Source: Marinobacterium arenosum (GTDB lineage Bacteria > Pseudomonadota > Gammaproteobacteria > Pseudomonadales > Balneatricaceae). From it: 64,000 bases of DNA. The stretch's first letter is position 1. The number at the start of each line of letters is the position of its first letter. This document shows positions 44,754 through 57,149 of this stretch, piece by piece. The stretch is from positions 62,001 through 126,000 of the forward strand of contig NZ_JAILYN010000004.1 of the NCBI RefSeq assembly GCF_019795155.1, written 5' to 3'. A program made the translations under genes and the position numbers. The notes under the pieces are model-generated. The model had not been told where the DNA came from. It saw nothing but the letters and a program-made list of their open reading frames with translations, and ran no database searches.

Positions 44754-46001
44754 ATGAACACTGACAGACTTGAAGTCGCCATCATCGGTGCCGGCGTGGT
44801 CGGCCTCAGCTGCGCGCTGTTCCTGCAGCGCGCCGGCTGCCGGGTCACCCTGATCGACCAGAACGAACCGGGCCTGGGCACCTCGTTCGGCAACGCCGGC
44901 CTGTTCGCCGACTATGCACGGCTGCCGTTCGCCAGTTGGCCGCTGCTATGCAAGATGCCGAAGATGCTGCTCGACAAACAGAGCCCACTGTCGATCAAGG
45001 CGCACTACCTGCCCAACCTGCTGCCCTACGGCTGGCACTTCATGAAGGCCACGCTGCCGGGCAACTACCGACGCGGCCGCGCGGCACTGACCGCCCTCAA
45101 CCAAGCGGCCCCGGCCGCCGACCAGCTGTTGATCGATGCCAGCGGTGCCAACGAGCTGATCGTACAGCAGGGCATTCTCGGCCTGTTCAGCAGCGAGCAG
45201 GGCTACCACAAGGCGCGCGACGGCGAACTGCAGGAGCGCCGCCAGCAGGGGGTGATCATGGAGTTCCTGGGCCGCGAACAGGTCCAGCAGCTGGAACCGG
45301 CATTGCACGGCTTTCATGTCGGCGGTGTTCACTATACCAACTCGCGCCATACGCTCTGCCCACTGAGCCTGAGCCGGCGCTATTTCGAGCATTTCATCGC
45401 CGGCGGCGGCCGCTTCGTGCGCGACCGGGTACAGTACCTGCAGCCACTTGAGCAGGGTGTTCGGCTGCAAACCACCCTGCAGCAGATGCAGGTGGACCGG
45501 TTGGTGATCGCCGCCGGCGCCGCCTCGAAATCGCTGCTGCAACAGCTCGGTCTGTCGATCCCGCTGGTCAGCGAACGTGGTTATCACGTCACCCTGGCCG
45601 ATGACCGCCAGCGGCTCAGCCGGCCGGTCGGCTGGCTGGACAAGGGGATCTTCCTGACGCCGATGCACGATGGCATCCGTATTGCCGGCACCGCCGAGTT
45701 TGCCGACCCAATGGCGGCGCCGGACCCGGCTCGTACCGATGCGATGCAAAGCCATGCCGAGCAGATGCTCGGCGAGCGGCTGCCGGTTAAATCCTCCTGG
45801 GTCGGCAGCCGCCCGTCGACGCCGGATTCGCTACCGGTGATCGGTCAACTGACCAGCCATCCGACAGTCACCCTGGCGTTCGGCCACGGTCACTTGGGGC
45901 TGACCCTCGCTGCCATCACCGGCCAGCTGGTCAGCGAGCTGATCCGGCAACAGCCGCCCAGCCTGGACCTGTCTCCGTTCCGACCGGAGCGGTTCGGCTA
46001 A
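44754..46001 (+). CDS. FAD-dependent D-amino-acid dehydrogenase-like oxidoreductase (DadA family)
   Basis: A 415-residue DAO-fold flavoprotein. The ADP-binding motif VAIIGAGVVGLSCALFLQRAG is at residues 8-28, followed by GTSFGNAG near the flavin. The C-terminal GHGHLGLTLAAITG closes the FAD site. The family oxidises D-amino acids or secondary amines such as D-hydroxyproline and passes electrons to quinones. GAGGAGCG precedes the ATG. As third gene of the TAXI-TRAP operon it most likely acts on the imported substrate (inference). No second subunit is present nearby. Confidence 0.85.
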   Translation: MNTDRLEVAIIGAGVVGLSCALFLQRAGCRVTLIDQNEPGLGTSFGNAGLFADYARLPFASWPLLCKMPKMLLDKQSPLSIKAHYLPNLLPYGWHFMKATLPGNYRRGRAALTALNQAAPAADQLLIDASGANELIVQQGILGLFSSEQGYHKARDGELQERRQQGVIMEFLGREQVQQLEPALHGFHVGGVHYTNSRHTLCPLSLSRRYFEHFIAGGGRFVRDRVQYLQPLEQGVRLQTTLQQMQVDRLVIAAGAASKSLLQQLGLSIPLVSERGYHVTLADDRQRLSRPVGWLDKGIFLTPMHDGIRIAGTAEFADPMAAPDPARTDAMQSHAEQMLGERLPVKSSWVGSRPSTPDSLPVIGQLTSHPTVTLAFGHGHLGLTLAAITGQLVSELIRQQPPSLDLSPFRPERFG

Positions 46002-46053
46002 ACCTTCTCAAAAGCCTCCTTAGACGCTTGCTTCCAACAGAAGACGAGACCTT

Positions 46054-46082
46054 GCCCCATCTACCCGGCGGGGCTTTTTTTT
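46054..46082 (+). terminator. Terminator of the TAXI-TRAP operon
   Basis: GCCCC (46054-46058) pairs with GGGGC (46070-46074) and is followed by eight T, about 50 bases after the oxidoreductase stop. The stem is short. Confidence 0.7.
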
Positions 46083-46191
46083 GTTTTTAACATCCGGCTA
46101 CCCGCTTCATGGCGAGCGCTGCCATTGGTCCAATTCAGTGACGTACCATGCCTCCCTATAATGCGGTTATTACCCAACCTGGAGACCCGCA

Positions 46192-46950
46192 ATGGAATTG
46201 CTGCCCGCCTCGATCGATCTGCTGGATGCCCTGCTGCTGATCCTGACCGCCGGTTTCACCTCGCTGATCACCGCTGCAATGGGGATCGGCGGCGGCGTGC
46301 TGCTGCTGGCGGTAATGGCCACGCTGGTGCCGGCGGCGGCGCTGATCCCGGTGCACGGCCTGGTACAGCTCGGCTCCAATGCCAATCGCGCGTTGATGAC
46401 CCGGCGCCATACCGACTGGACAATGGTGAAGTGGTTCCTGGTCGGCGCGGTCGCCGGTGCGCTGCTGGCCTCGCTGATCGTGGTGCAGCTGCCGCTGAGC
46501 TGGATCCAATTCAGCGTGGCAGGCTTTATTCTCTACCTGGTGTGGGGACCGAAACCGGGCAAGCATGCACTGGGCCGTAACGGTCAGGTAATCGCCGGCG
46601 GGCTGACCACCCTGGTATCGATGTTTGTCGGCGCCACCGGGCCGCTGGTGGCCGGTTTCGTGCACCGGCACGGCATGGACAAGTTCGCCACCACCGCCAC
46701 CTTCGCCAGCTGCATGAGTCTGCAGCACCTGTTGAAGATGCTGGTGTTCTCGGTGGTGGGCTTTGCGTTTTTGGATTGGCTGGTGCTGATCGCGGCAATG
46801 ATCGCTGCCGGGGTGGTCGGCACCTGGCTGGGATTGAAGCTGTTGAACCAGATTCCAGCGCAGTTGTTCAGCACGCTGTTCCGTTGGATCGTCACGCTGC
46901 TGGCGCTACGACTGCTCTGGCAGGCGGCGCAGGCAACCGGTTTCGTTTAA
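46192..46950 (+). CDS. TauE/SafE-family (sulfite exporter-like) membrane protein
   Basis: A 252-residue inner-membrane protein with about seven to eight hydrophobic helices in two repeats. The N-terminal repeat has GFTSLITAAMGIGGGVLLLAVM. The second has GGLTTLVSMFVGATGPLVAGFV. Members carry sulfite, sulfoacetate or other organosulfur anions, and the substrate is not evident here. GGAG precedes the ATG. It appears to be a single gene. Confidence 0.88.
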   Translation: MELLPASIDLLDALLLILTAGFTSLITAAMGIGGGVLLLAVMATLVPAAALIPVHGLVQLGSNANRALMTRRHTDWTMVKWFLVGAVAGALLASLIVVQLPLSWIQFSVAGFILYLVWGPKPGKHALGRNGQVIAGGLTTLVSMFVGATGPLVAGFVHRHGMDKFATTATFASCMSLQHLLKMLVFSVVGFAFLDWLVLIAAMIAAGVVGTWLGLKLLNQIPAQLFSTLFRWIVTLLALRLLWQAAQATGFV

Positions 46951-47063
46951 AGCTTCAGATTCGGCGAGCCAAGGGCGCGGTAACGGTGGGGTAGCGAGTC
47001 AACAGCGGCACTCGGCTTGGCGTAATACCGCTGGCTATTCCGGAAAATCTAACCAAAAGAAAA

Positions 47064-47255
47064 TTACCGCAGGCCGCAGCAGCCGTCATCGTTCTGTTGA
47101 TGGGCTCGCAGCACCTGTTTGGCGGCGCAGGCACATTTGCCACACTGGCTGGCCACTTCCAGCTCGCGGTTCAGATCACGCATGGTGCGGGCGCCCTGAT
47201 CGACGGCTTCACGGATCTGGCGGTCGGTAACGTCGTTGCAGATACAGATGTACAT
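47064..47255 (-). CDS. bfd: Bacterioferritin-associated ferredoxin
   Basis: A 63-residue [2Fe-2S] protein that reduces bacterioferritin-stored iron for release. Cysteines 4, 6, 38 and 41 match the family's cluster ligands (CIC near the start, CGKC later). The frame is open 19 codons further upstream, but ATG 47255 gives the canonical MYICICND start. A well-formed Fur box lies 27 bases upstream, so it should be switched on by iron shortage. No bacterioferritin gene is present in the window. Confidence 0.93.
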   Translation of the reverse strand: MYICICNDVTDRQIREAVDQGARTMRDLNRELEVASQCGKCACAAKQVLRAHQQNDDGCCGLR

Positions 47256-47281
47256 ATCAGGCTCCGGTAACAAACTGGAAT

Positions 47282-47296
47282 TGATAATACTTATCA
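47282..47296 (-). promoter_or_regulatory. Fur box upstream of bfd
   Basis: TGATAAT-A-CTTATCA is a 7-1-7 inverted repeat with one mismatch, matching the Fur consensus. It is placed over the likely promoter of bfd, 27-41 bases before the start codon. Confidence 0.82.
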
Positions 47297-47484
47297 TTAG
47301 TCTCTGCGACAACTATCAGTTATTGAATAATTTTCATACAGTGGGGGCCGTTGATCTAGCTCAATCCACAGAGCAGAGTTCTGTCGGGTATTGCTGTCTG
47401 AGCTGGCGTTTCTATAGCCACTGGGCGGCCGCAGAATCAACATCTCGCGCCAGCCTGTCGAGTCACTGCCTGTGTCCTGAAATT

Positions 47485-47512
47485 AAAAAAGCCGCTCAAT
47501 GAGCGGCTTTTC
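47485..47512 (-). terminator. Terminator of the gltBD operon
   Basis: A 10-bp perfect stem AAAGCCGCTC / GAGCGGCTTT with a 3-base loop has a T-run on the minus strand, 45 bases after the gltD stop. Confidence 0.9.
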
Positions 47513-47556
47513 GGTTGTTTCATTTTTTCAGGCTGATCAGTTAACGAAATTAACGA

Positions 47557-49020
<1,464 letters not shown>

Positions 49021-49050
49021 TTATTCGTTCACCTGCTGTGTCAGCAGTGC

Positions 49051-52000
49051 TTATTCGCTCTGGCTGCGCATGTTGTCGAGCAGCGCGTTCAGGCTGGCGG
49101 CCTTCGGCTTGACCAGCCAGAAGCGGCCGATGTAGTCATCGAGGTTATCGATGAGCTCCTGGCCCCAGGCGCTGCCGGTTTCCTTGGTGAACTCAATAAT
49201 TACGGAACGCAGGTGGTTCTTATAGATTTCCATCTGCTCGGTATGGATACGGTGGATCTCCACCAGCTCGTGGTTGTACTTGTCCACGAAGCTGTTATCC
49301 AGGTCCAGTACGTAGGCGAAACCGCCGGTCATGCCGGCACCGAAGTTGTAGCCGGTCGGACCGAGCACGGTGACCAGGCCGCCGGTCATATATTCACAGC
49401 AGTGATCGCCGGCACCTTCCACGACGGCGTGCACGCCGGAGTTACGTACCGCGAAACGCTCGCCGGCGCGGCCAGCTGCAAACAGTTTGCCGCCGGTGGC
49501 ACCGTACAGGCAGGTGTTGCCCAGGATCGAGGTTTCGTTGGACTTGAAGTTGACCTCCTTGAACGGGTAGAGCACCACCTTACCGCCGGCCATGCCCTTG
49601 CCGACATAGTCGTTGGCATCACCTTCCAGGTACAGGTTCTGGCCGCCGGCGTTCCAGACGCCGAACGACTGACCCGCGTGCCCCTTGAAGCGGAAGGTGA
49701 TCGGCTGGTCCGCCATCCCCTGGTTGCCATGCACCTTGGCGATTGCACCGGAGGTGCGCGCACCGACGGAGCGGTCGCAGTTGGTGATGGTCAGCTCGAA
49801 CTCGGCACCGACCTTGTCGTTGATCGCCGCCTGGGCCAGCTCCAGCATCTTGGTGTTCAGGGTACCCTTGTCGTACGGCTCGTTGCGCTCCACCTGGCAA
49901 GTGTGCGGCAACTCGGCCGGCACGCCGCCATCGGAGATGATCGGCCGCAGGTCCAGGTTCTTCTGACGCGGGGTGTCGCCGTCCAGAATCTCCAGCAGGT
50001 CGACCCGGCCGACCAGCTCGTCCATGGTGCGGATACCCAGCTGGGCCATCCACTGACGGGTCTCTTCGGCGACGAAACGGAAGAAGTTCTTGACCATCTC
50101 CACGGTGCCGCGGAAGTACTGGTCACGCAGCCCTTCGTGCTGGGTCGCCACACCGGTGGCGCAGTTATTCAGGTGGCAGATACGCAGGTACTTACAGCCC
50201 AGCGCCACCATCGGCATGGTACCGAAGCCGAAGCTCTCCGCGCCGAGGATAGCGGCTTTCACCACATCCAGGCCGGTTTTCAGGCCACCATCGGTCTGCA
50301 GACGCACGGAACCGCGCAGGTGGTTGCCACGCAGCGACTGGTGAGCGTCGGACAGGCCCAGCTCCCACGGCGAGCCGGCATAGTGGATCGAGGTCAGCGG
50401 CGACGCGGCGGTACCGCCGTCGTAACCGGAGATGGTGATCAGGTCGGCATAGGCCTTGGCCACGCCACAGGCGATGGTGCCGACACCCGGCCGGGAAACC
50501 AGCTTCACCGATACCAGCCCTTCCGGGTTGACCTGCTTGAGGTCGAAGATCAGCTGCGCCAGGTCCTCGATCGAGTAGATATCGTGGTGCGGCGGCGGCG
50601 AGATCAGGGTCACGCCCGGTACCGAGTAGCGCAGCCGGGCGATCAGTTCGTTGACCTTACCGCCCGGTAGCTGACCACCTTCACCCGGCTTGGCGCCCTG
50701 GGCAACCTTGATCTGCATGACTTCGGCATTGACCAGGTATTCCGGCGTCACACCGAAGCGACCGGAAGCCACCTGTTTGATCTTGGAGCGCTTCATGGTG
50801 CCGTGGCGGGCCGGATCTTCACCGCCCTCACCGGAGTTGGAGCGACCGCCCAGTTCGTTCATCGCCATCGCCAGCGCTTCGTGCGCCTCCGGTGACAACG
50901 CGCCCAGCGACATCGCCGCCGAGTCGAACCGTTTCAGGATATCGGACGCCGGCTCCACCTGGTCCAGCGGAATCGACTGTACGTCCTTGCGCAGGCCCAG
51001 CAGGTCGCGCAGGGTGGCGAAGCCACGTTTGTTGACCAGGTCGGCGTAACGCTGGTAAGCCTCCGGATTGCCGCTCTGCACCGCCTCATGGATGGTGCGT
51101 ACTACATCCGGGTTGTAAGCGTGGTATTCGCCGTCGTGCATGTACTTCAGCAGACCACCCTGCTGGATCGGCTTGCGCGGAATCCAGGCTTCCTTGGCCA
51201 GCAGGTTCTGCTCGTGTTCGAAGTCCTCGAAACGGGCGCCTTCGATACGGCTGGTGACGCCGTTGAAGCAGAGCTCGACCACCTCGGAGGAGAGGCCGAT
51301 CGCTTCGAACAGCTGGGCACCGCGGTAGGAGGCGATGGCGGAGATCCCCATCTTGGAGAGGATCTTCAACAGCCCCTTGTTGATGCCCTTGCGGTAGTTC
51401 TCATGGCTGTCCAGCGGCTGCATGGTCAGCTCGCCGGAGGCGCAGAGGTCGTTCAATACACGGTAGGCCAGGTACGGGTAAACCGCGGTGGCGCCGAAGC
51501 CGAACAGCACCGCGAAGTGGTGCGGGTCGCGGACGGTACCGGTCTCCACCACGATATTGGCGTCGCAGCGCAGCCCCTGGTTGACCAGCCGCTGGTGCAC
51601 CGCACCGGTTGCCATCGCCGCGTGCACCGGCAGCTTGCCGCGCACGATGTTGGCGTCGGACAATACGATGATCACCTTGCCGTCACGGGCCTGCTGTTCG
51701 GCCTGGTCGGCGATGCTGGTGATCGCTTCCTGCAGCGACATCAGTTGCGGATCGTAATTGAGATCGATCACCGCCACTTCGAAGCCGGGCTCGTTGTTGT
51801 TGCGCAAGCGGGAGAACTTGGAGGCGGACAGCACCGGCGTGGTCAGCACCACCCGGCGGGCATGTTCCGGCGTCTCCTCAAAGACGTTGCGCTCGGAGCC
51901 GATGCAGGTTTCCAACGACATCACGATCGACTCGCGTAGCGGGTCGATCGGCGGGTTGGTCACCTGGGCGAACTGCTGACGGAAATAGTCGTAGACCGAA

Positions 52001-53508
52001 CGGATCCGGTGCGACAGCACCGCCATCGGCTTGTCGTCGCCCATCGAGCCGACCGCTTCCATACCGGATTCGCCCAGCGGGCGCAGGATCTGGTCGCGCT
52101 CTTCGAAGGTGACCTGGAACATCTTCATGTGGGTCTTCACTTCCTCGGCCGTCATCGGCGGGAAAGATTGAGCCTCCTCCATGAAGTTCATGGTCTGTTC
52201 CAGGCGCAGGGTGTTCTCTTTCAGCCACTTTTTGTATGGCTGCGCCTTTTTCAGTCGGTCATCGACGTCGGCCGTGTGCAGCACGTCGCCGGTCTCGGTG
52301 TCGATCGCCAGGATCTGGCCCGGACCGACCCGGCCCTGAGCGACGATATCGTCCGGCTTATAATCGAATACGCCGATCTCGGACGCGGTGCAGATCAGGC
52401 CGTCCTTGGTCATTACCCAGCGGGACGGACGCAGACCGTTACGGTCCAGCATGCAGACCGCATAGCGACCGTCGGTCATCACCATCCCGGCCGGGCCATC
52501 CCAGGGCTCCATGTGCATGGAGTTGTATTCGTAGAAGGCGCGCAGTTCAGCGTCCATGGTTTCGACGTTCTGCCAGGCGGGCGGCACGATCATCCGCACC
52601 GCACGGTAGATATCCATGCCGCCGACCAGCAGGAACTCCAGCATGTTGTCCATCGACGATGAGTCGGAACCGCTGGTGTTGACGATCGGCTGCAACTCAT
52701 CGAGGTTCGGCAGCGCCTCGGTGGCGAACTTGCCCGCCCGCGCCTTGGCCCAGCTGCGGTTGCCCTCAATGGTGTTGATCTCGCCGTTGTGCGCCAGGAA
52801 GCGGAACGGCTGCGCCAGCGGCCAGCGCGGCGCGGTGTTGGTGGAGAACCGCTGGTGGTAGGTGCAGACTGCGGTTTCCAGACGCGGGTCGGCCAGGTCC
52901 TTGAAGAACACCGGCAGGTCGACCGGCATGGTCAGACCCTTGTAGGAGATCACCTTGTCGGACAGGCTACAGATGTAGAAGTCCTCATCATCGCTCAGGG
53001 CGATCTCCGCTTTACGACGTGCAACGAACAGGCTGATCGCCAGTTCGCGGGCATTTTTACCCTTCGCCTCGATAAACACCTGCGCGATCTGCGGCAGGGT
53101 ATCCTTGGCGATCGGCCCCAGGCAACTTTCATCGGTCGGCACTACCCGCCAACCCACCGGCTGCAGCCCTTGTGCTGTCAGCTCGGCATCCAGGGTGTCG
53201 CGCGCAGTCTGGGCTTTGGCCGGCTCCTGGGAGAGAAACACCATCCCCACGGCATACTGCTCAGCCAGCTCCACGCCGAGTGATTCCTTAACCACTGCGC
53301 GCAGGAAGCCATCCGGCTTCTGCATCAGCAAGCCACAGCCGTCACCGGTCTTACCGTCGGCTGCGATACCACCACGGTGAGTCATGCATGCCAGTGCCTC
53401 GATCGCTTTCTCCAGCAGGCCGTGGCTGGCCTGGCCCTGCATATGTGCCATAAGGCCAAAGCCACAGTTATCCTTAAACTCGCCTGGGCGATACAGACCT
53501 GTACTCAT
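49051..53508 (-). CDS. gltB: Glutamate synthase (NADPH) large subunit
   Basis: A 1485-residue enzyme making two glutamates from glutamine and 2-oxoglutarate. The class II amidotransferase domain starts after a short propeptide, with the nucleophile cysteine at residue 15 in [14 protein letters not shown]. The FMN-binding synthase domain (about 800-1200) carries the [3Fe-4S] ligands in [13 protein letters not shown], with the C-x5-C-x4-C spacing. The C-terminal GXGXG beta-helix follows. The length is typical. It precedes gltD, and the damX-like gene lies upstream as in Pseudomonas. Confidence 0.97.
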   Translation of the reverse strand: MSTGLYRPGEFKDNCGFGLMAHMQGQASHGLLEKAIEALACMTHRGGIAADGKTGDGCGLLMQKPDGFLRAVVKESLGVELAEQYAVGMVFLSQEPAKAQTARDTLDAELTAQGLQPVGWRVVPTDESCLGPIAKDTLPQIAQVFIEAKGKNARELAISLFVARRKAEIALSDDEDFYICSLSDKVISYKGLTMPVDLPVFFKDLADPRLETAVCTYHQRFSTNTAPRWPLAQPFRFLAHNGEINTIEGNRSWAKARAGKFATEALPNLDELQPIVNTSGSDSSSMDNMLEFLLVGGMDIYRAVRMIVPPAWQNVETMDAELRAFYEYNSMHMEPWDGPAGMVMTDGRYAVCMLDRNGLRPSRWVMTKDGLICTASEIGVFDYKPDDIVAQGRVGPGQILAIDTETGDVLHTADVDDRLKKAQPYKKWLKENTLRLEQTMNFMEEAQSFPPMTAEEVKTHMKMFQVTFEERDQILRPLGESGMEAVGSMGDDKPMAVLSHRIRSVYDYFRQQFAQVTNPPIDPLRESIVMSLETCIGSERNVFEETPEHARRVVLTTPVLSASKFSRLRNNNEPGFEVAVIDLNYDPQLMSLQEAITSIADQAEQQARDGKVIIVLSDANIVRGKLPVHAAMATGAVHQRLVNQGLRCDANIVVETGTVRDPHHFAVLFGFGATAVYPYLAYRVLNDLCASGELTMQPLDSHENYRKGINKGLLKILSKMGISAIASYRGAQLFEAIGLSSEVVELCFNGVTSRIEGARFEDFEHEQNLLAKEAWIPRKPIQQGGLLKYMHDGEYHAYNPDVVRTIHEAVQSGNPEAYQRYADLVNKRGFATLRDLLGLRKDVQSIPLDQVEPASDILKRFDSAAMSLGALSPEAHEALAMAMNELGGRSNSGEGGEDPARHGTMKRSKIKQVASGRFGVTPEYLVNAEVMQIKVAQGAKPGEGGQLPGGKVNELIARLRYSVPGVTLISPPPHHDIYSIEDLAQLIFDLKQVNPEGLVSVKLVSRPGVGTIACGVAKAYADLITISGYDGGTAASPLTSIHYAGSPWELGLSDAHQSLRGNHLRGSVRLQTDGGLKTGLDVVKAAILGAESFGFGTMPMVALGCKYLRICHLNNCATGVATQHEGLRDQYFRGTVEMVKNFFRFVAEETRQWMAQLGIRTMDELVGRVDLLEILDGDTPRQKNLDLRPIISDGGVPAELPHTCQVERNEPYDKGTLNTKMLELAQAAINDKVGAEFELTITNCDRSVGARTSGAIAKVHGNQGMADQPITFRFKGHAGQSFGVWNAGGQNLYLEGDANDYVGKGMAGGKVVLYPFKEVNFKSNETSILGNTCLYGATGGKLFAAGRAGERFAVRNSGVHAVVEGAGDHCCEYMTGGLVTVLGPTGYNFGAGMTGGFAYVLDLDNSFVDKYNHELVEIHRIHTEQMEIYKNHLRSVIIEFTKETGSAWGQELIDNLDDYIGRFWLVKPKAASLNALLDNMRSQSE

Positions 53509-53696
53509 AAGCCAATCTCACTCAAATAATCTTTATAATCAATATGTTATAGCCCTTCTTATGGCTCCGCTGTTACCTGCGGGCAAAAAGGGAGAATTAC
53601 TATACACGTCAACCCCAGCCGGGACAAATATTAGCCAGCAGCGAGACAGGCGAACTGCCAGGAACGTGCCGCCTTCTGTCACTAACAGGCTGATAT

Positions 53697-55460
53697 TTAT
53701 TGGGTTTTCTTGCGGATATCGGACTGAACACCGGCCACTGAACGGACCCAGGGTTTCAGTTGGCGCAGCGCTTTCGGCAGCTTATTGAGCGCCGCATTGG
53801 CGGCGTCGCGGGAGGGATAGTGGCCGTAAACCACCACGTGCCAAGGCTTGCCTTTGTAGATGGTGGAGAAGTAGTGGAATTCCGAGCGGTCGGCCTGATC
53901 AGCCAGGAAATCACGGGCACTTTTCTCGGCCCGCGCGCCCAACATCTGCAAGGTATAGCTGCGGCTCGGCCAGCTCAGCAGCTCACGCTCGCTGGCGCTC
54001 AGCTTGAGATCAGCCGTTGCGGACGGCTCAGATTTAGCCGCCGGCACAGCCGGCTTGGCTGCAGCCACCACCGGTTTGTCTGGCGTTTCGTAGCTGGCAG
54101 CTGCCGGCTTGGAGCCCGGCGCGACCTCTGCCGAGGCTGCCGCGGTTTCGGCAACAGGCGCTACCGCCTTATTCGGCGCAGCTGGCTTAGCGGTCGCCGG
54201 TTCAACCGCCGCGGCTGCGGGGGTTGTCGGCTCGACTTGCCGAACGATCACGGCTTCCGGCTCGCTCGGTGCGGACGATTCAGGCTGACGCGTCGCTTTC
54301 TGGCGCTCCTCATAGGCACGCAACCGCTGCTCCAGCTCGCGACGGGCACTGCTCTGATAAGGGTCGGCCGCTGGCCGCTCACCGCCGACACCGGCTTCCT
54401 CATCCATCCCCTCATCCAGCGCCAGATTCAGCGGCAACGACACCCGCTCAGCGCTGTCGGCCAGGGCCGGTTCGCCGGTCCCGTCCGATTCGGGAAAGAA
54501 CTGCCAGGCGGCCAGGCCGGTGATACCGAACAGCACCAGCGCGATCAGCGTCATCTGCAGCGGTGGCAGCGGGAAGGCGCGTGTCGGGCGGCGCTCCGTC
54601 GAACGGCGATCCGGGGTGTGGTGCGCTTTTGCACTCTCCACGGTGGGAGTCGTTTCGACAGTCTGACGGGCCTCTGCCGCCGTCGGCGGAATTGCTGCAG
54701 TCGGTAGCTCAACCGGCTCCGGCTTGCGGCCACTGGCCAGCTTACCGGTGCGGATCAGGATATTGGCCAACCGGTCCAGCTCACCGGGCAGACCGGCCGC
54801 CTCCCGGATCAGCTTCTGCTGCAACTTGACCGGCTGCTGCAGGAGCTGCGGCAGCTTCTGTTTCAGATATTGGTGCGATTCTTCATTGCTCAACGGCAGC
54901 AACTGCAGCCGATGTATCCGACCGGACAGGCTGGCGGCCAGATCGCTGCTGTCGAGCATCCGCCCGAGACCGGCATCACCGGCCAGCAGCAGTTGCGGTG
55001 GCTGGCCCTCCCCCTGGCTGGCGGCGATGAAGTTCAGCAACAGATCCAGCGCGCCGGCGGTCAGCTGATGCGCCTCGTCGATCATCACCAGCCAGCGCTG
55101 ACCAGCATTGCGCAATGCCTCGCCATGGCTATGGATCGCCTGCAACCGGCTGCGATCGTCTTCCACCACCCGGCTGTGCTCCGGCAGCGTGGCCACCAAC
55201 TGGCTCAACAGCTCGCTCAGGTCGGTCGGTGTATTCAGGGTCAACTCGGTGACGGCGAAGGTGTTATCACCGGCGGACGGTCGCAGCTGGCGCAGCAGGG
55301 TGGACTTGCCGCTGCCCAGCGGGCCCTCCAGCACCAGCATGAAATCGGAGAAGCGGGTCAGGTGGATCAGCTTCTCCACCCACTGCACGCGCGAAGCGGG
55401 TTCGATGTACAGGCCATCGCCGCTCTGTGCAGAAAGTCCGAGGTGACCGCTTCGCTTCAT
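53697..55460 (-). CDS. AAA-ATPase/SPOR-domain protein (DamX-like)
   Basis: A 587-residue bitopic inner-membrane protein. The N-terminal ExeA-like AAA ATPase (about 20-265) has Walker A GPLGSGKST (46-54) and Walker B VMIDEAHQL. One TM helix (about 305-322) follows, then a long Ala/Pro/Glu-rich periplasmic linker, and a C-terminal SPOR domain (about 495-575, beginning YTLQMLGARAEKSA) that binds denuded septal peptidoglycan. E. coli DamX is also encoded next to aroKB, but the ATPase-SPOR form resembles the Pseudomonas neighbour of aroB. It probably acts at the division septum. It begins 35 bases after aroB. Confidence 0.87.
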   Translation of the reverse strand: MKRSGHLGLSAQSGDGLYIEPASRVQWVEKLIHLTRFSDFMLVLEGPLGSGKSTLLRQLRPSAGDNTFAVTELTLNTPTDLSELLSQLVATLPEHSRVVEDDRSRLQAIHSHGEALRNAGQRWLVMIDEAHQLTAGALDLLLNFIAASQGEGQPPQLLLAGDAGLGRMLDSSDLAASLSGRIHRLQLLPLSNEESHQYLKQKLPQLLQQPVKLQQKLIREAAGLPGELDRLANILIRTGKLASGRKPEPVELPTAAIPPTAAEARQTVETTPTVESAKAHHTPDRRSTERRPTRAFPLPPLQMTLIALVLFGITGLAAWQFFPESDGTGEPALADSAERVSLPLNLALDEGMDEEAGVGGERPAADPYQSSARRELEQRLRAYEERQKATRQPESSAPSEPEAVIVRQVEPTTPAAAAVEPATAKPAAPNKAVAPVAETAAASAEVAPGSKPAAASYETPDKPVVAAAKPAVPAAKSEPSATADLKLSASERELLSWPSRSYTLQMLGARAEKSARDFLADQADRSEFHYFSTIYKGKPWHVVVYGHYPSRDAANAALNKLPKALRQLKPWVRSVAGVQSDIRKKTQ

Positions 55461-55495
55461 ACGCCAGGCTCAGGTTGGATTCGCAGGATGACAGA

Positions 55496-56590
55496 TCAGA
55501 GCTGACCCAGCTGGGGGCCGGCACTGAGGGTCTGGTCCAGCAGCGACGGATCGAACTGATCGGTCACCAGCGCCTGGCCGAGCTGCTTCAGCAGCACCAG
55601 CCGCAGCTGGCCATCGAGCACCTTCTTGTCGACCGCCATCAGCGATTTGAACTCATCGGCGGTCATCTCCGCCGGCGGCAGCAGCGGTAGTTTGGCCGCG
55701 CTGAGGATGTTCCTGACCCGCGCCAGATCGTCAGCATCCAGCCAGCCCAACCGGGCCGACAGGTCGGCCGCCATCAGGGTGCCGGCGGCCACCGCTTCAC
55801 CGTGCAGCCAGTTGCCGTAGCCCTGGCTGGCTTCGATCGCGTGGCCGAAGGTGTGGCCCAGGTTCAGTAATGCGCGGATACCGGCTTCCTTCTCGTCCTG
55901 GGCAACAACCTCCGCCTTGATGGCGCAGGAGCGGTGGATCGCCTGGGCCAGCAGCGAGGCATCGCGGCCGTTGAGCTGCGCCATGTGCTGTTCGAGCCAG
56001 CCGAGGAACTCGGCGTCGTAGATCAGGCCGTACTTGATCACCTCGGCCATGCCGGCCGCCAGTTCACGGTCCGGCAGCGTGGCCAGCACATCGGTATCGA
56101 TCAACACCGCCTGCGGCTGGTGGAAGGCACCGATCATGTTCTTGCCGAGCGGGTGGTTGACCCCGGTCTTGCCGCCGACCGAGGAGTCGACCTGCGACAG
56201 CAGGGTGGTCGGCACCTGGATAAAATTGACCCCACGCTGATAGCTGGCCGCGGCAAAGCCGGTCATATCGCCGACCACCCCGCCACCCAAGGCGATCAGC
56301 GTGGTGGTACGGTTATGGCGCTTGGCCAGCAGTTGGTCGAAGATCCGATTGACGTGTTCCAGATCCTTGTACTGCTCACCGTCCGGCAGGATCACCCGGT
56401 CCACCTGATAGCCATCGCCAAGCGAGGCGATCAAAGCATCCAGGTAGAGCGGCGCCACCGTCTCATTGCTGACGATCATCACCTGACGGCCGCGGATATA
56501 GGGCTTCAGCAGCTGCTGCGACAGCAGGCCGCCACCGATAAAAATAGGGTAACTACGCTCGCCCAGATCCACGTTCAGCGTTTGCATCAT
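55496..56590 (-). CDS. aroB: 3-dehydroquinate synthase
   Basis: A 364-residue NAD- and metal-dependent enzyme of the shikimate pathway. The NAD region [19 protein letters not shown] and the following [20 protein letters not shown] are intact. Metal ligands are seen in MAEVIKYG (Glu), [11 protein letters not shown] (His) and LHGEAVAAG (His). It follows aroK by 22 bases in the classic aroKB pair. Confidence 0.97.
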   Translation of the reverse strand: MMQTLNVDLGERSYPIFIGGGLLSQQLLKPYIRGRQVMIVSNETVAPLYLDALIASLGDGYQVDRVILPDGEQYKDLEHVNRIFDQLLAKRHNRTTTLIALGGGVVGDMTGFAAASYQRGVNFIQVPTTLLSQVDSSVGGKTGVNHPLGKNMIGAFHQPQAVLIDTDVLATLPDRELAAGMAEVIKYGLIYDAEFLGWLEQHMAQLNGRDASLLAQAIHRSCAIKAEVVAQDEKEAGIRALLNLGHTFGHAIEASQGYGNWLHGEAVAAGTLMAADLSARLGWLDADDLARVRNILSAAKLPLLPPAEMTADEFKSLMAVDKKVLDGQLRLVLLKQLGQALVTDQFDPSLLDQTLSAGPQLGQL

Positions 56591-56612
56591 TCAGGTTCTC
56601 TTAGCTCTCGGC

Positions 56613-57143
56613 TCAGGGTTTGATCACGTTATTGCGCGCCAGCTGGCGAACGATGGTGGACACCACCCCGCGGGGGTGGCGCTTATCAGTGCGGATCAGC
56701 AGATCGCAAACCGCCTGGTAGAGCGGGTCACGCTCGGCCATCAGTTTCTCCAGTACCGCACGGGGATTGTCGTTCTGCAGCAGCGGCCGGTTCTTGTCGC
56801 GGGAGGTGCGGTCGAGCTGCTGCTCGACCGAGGTCTGCAGATAGACCACGAAACCACCGGCGGCCAGCGCCTGGCGGTTAGCCTCACGCAGCACCGCGCC
56901 ACCACCGGTGGCCATCACCTGGTTGTCTCGCGTCGCCAGTTCAGCGATCACCGCCTGCTCGCGATTACGGAAACCCTCTTCCCCTTCGACATCGAAGATC
57001 CAGGGAATATTGGCTCCGGCCCGTTCCTCGATCTCGCGGTCGGAATCGATGAAGGAGAGTTTCAGTTCCTGCGCCAACAGGCGGCCGATGGTGGTCTTAC
57101 CCGCACCCATCGGCCCCACCAGGAAGATATTCAAATGAGGCAA
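56613..57143 (-). CDS. aroK: Shikimate kinase
   Basis: A 176-residue NMP-kinase-fold enzyme. Walker A is [12 protein letters not shown] (11-22), the shikimate-binding [11 protein letters not shown] follows around residue 34, then GGGAVLRE, and the lid arginines lie in RDKNRPLL. It phosphorylates shikimate ahead of chorismate synthesis. It begins 6 bases after pilQ, so it is read with the pil operon. Confidence 0.96.
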   Translation of the reverse strand: MPHLNIFLVGPMGAGKTTIGRLLAQELKLSFIDSDREIEERAGANIPWIFDVEGEEGFRNREQAVIAELATRDNQVMATGGGAVLREANRQALAAGGFVVYLQTSVEQQLDRTSRDKNRPLLQNDNPRAVLEKLMAERDPLYQAVCDLLIRTDKRHPRGVVSTIVRQLARNNVIKP

Positions 57144-57149
57144 CCCCGA

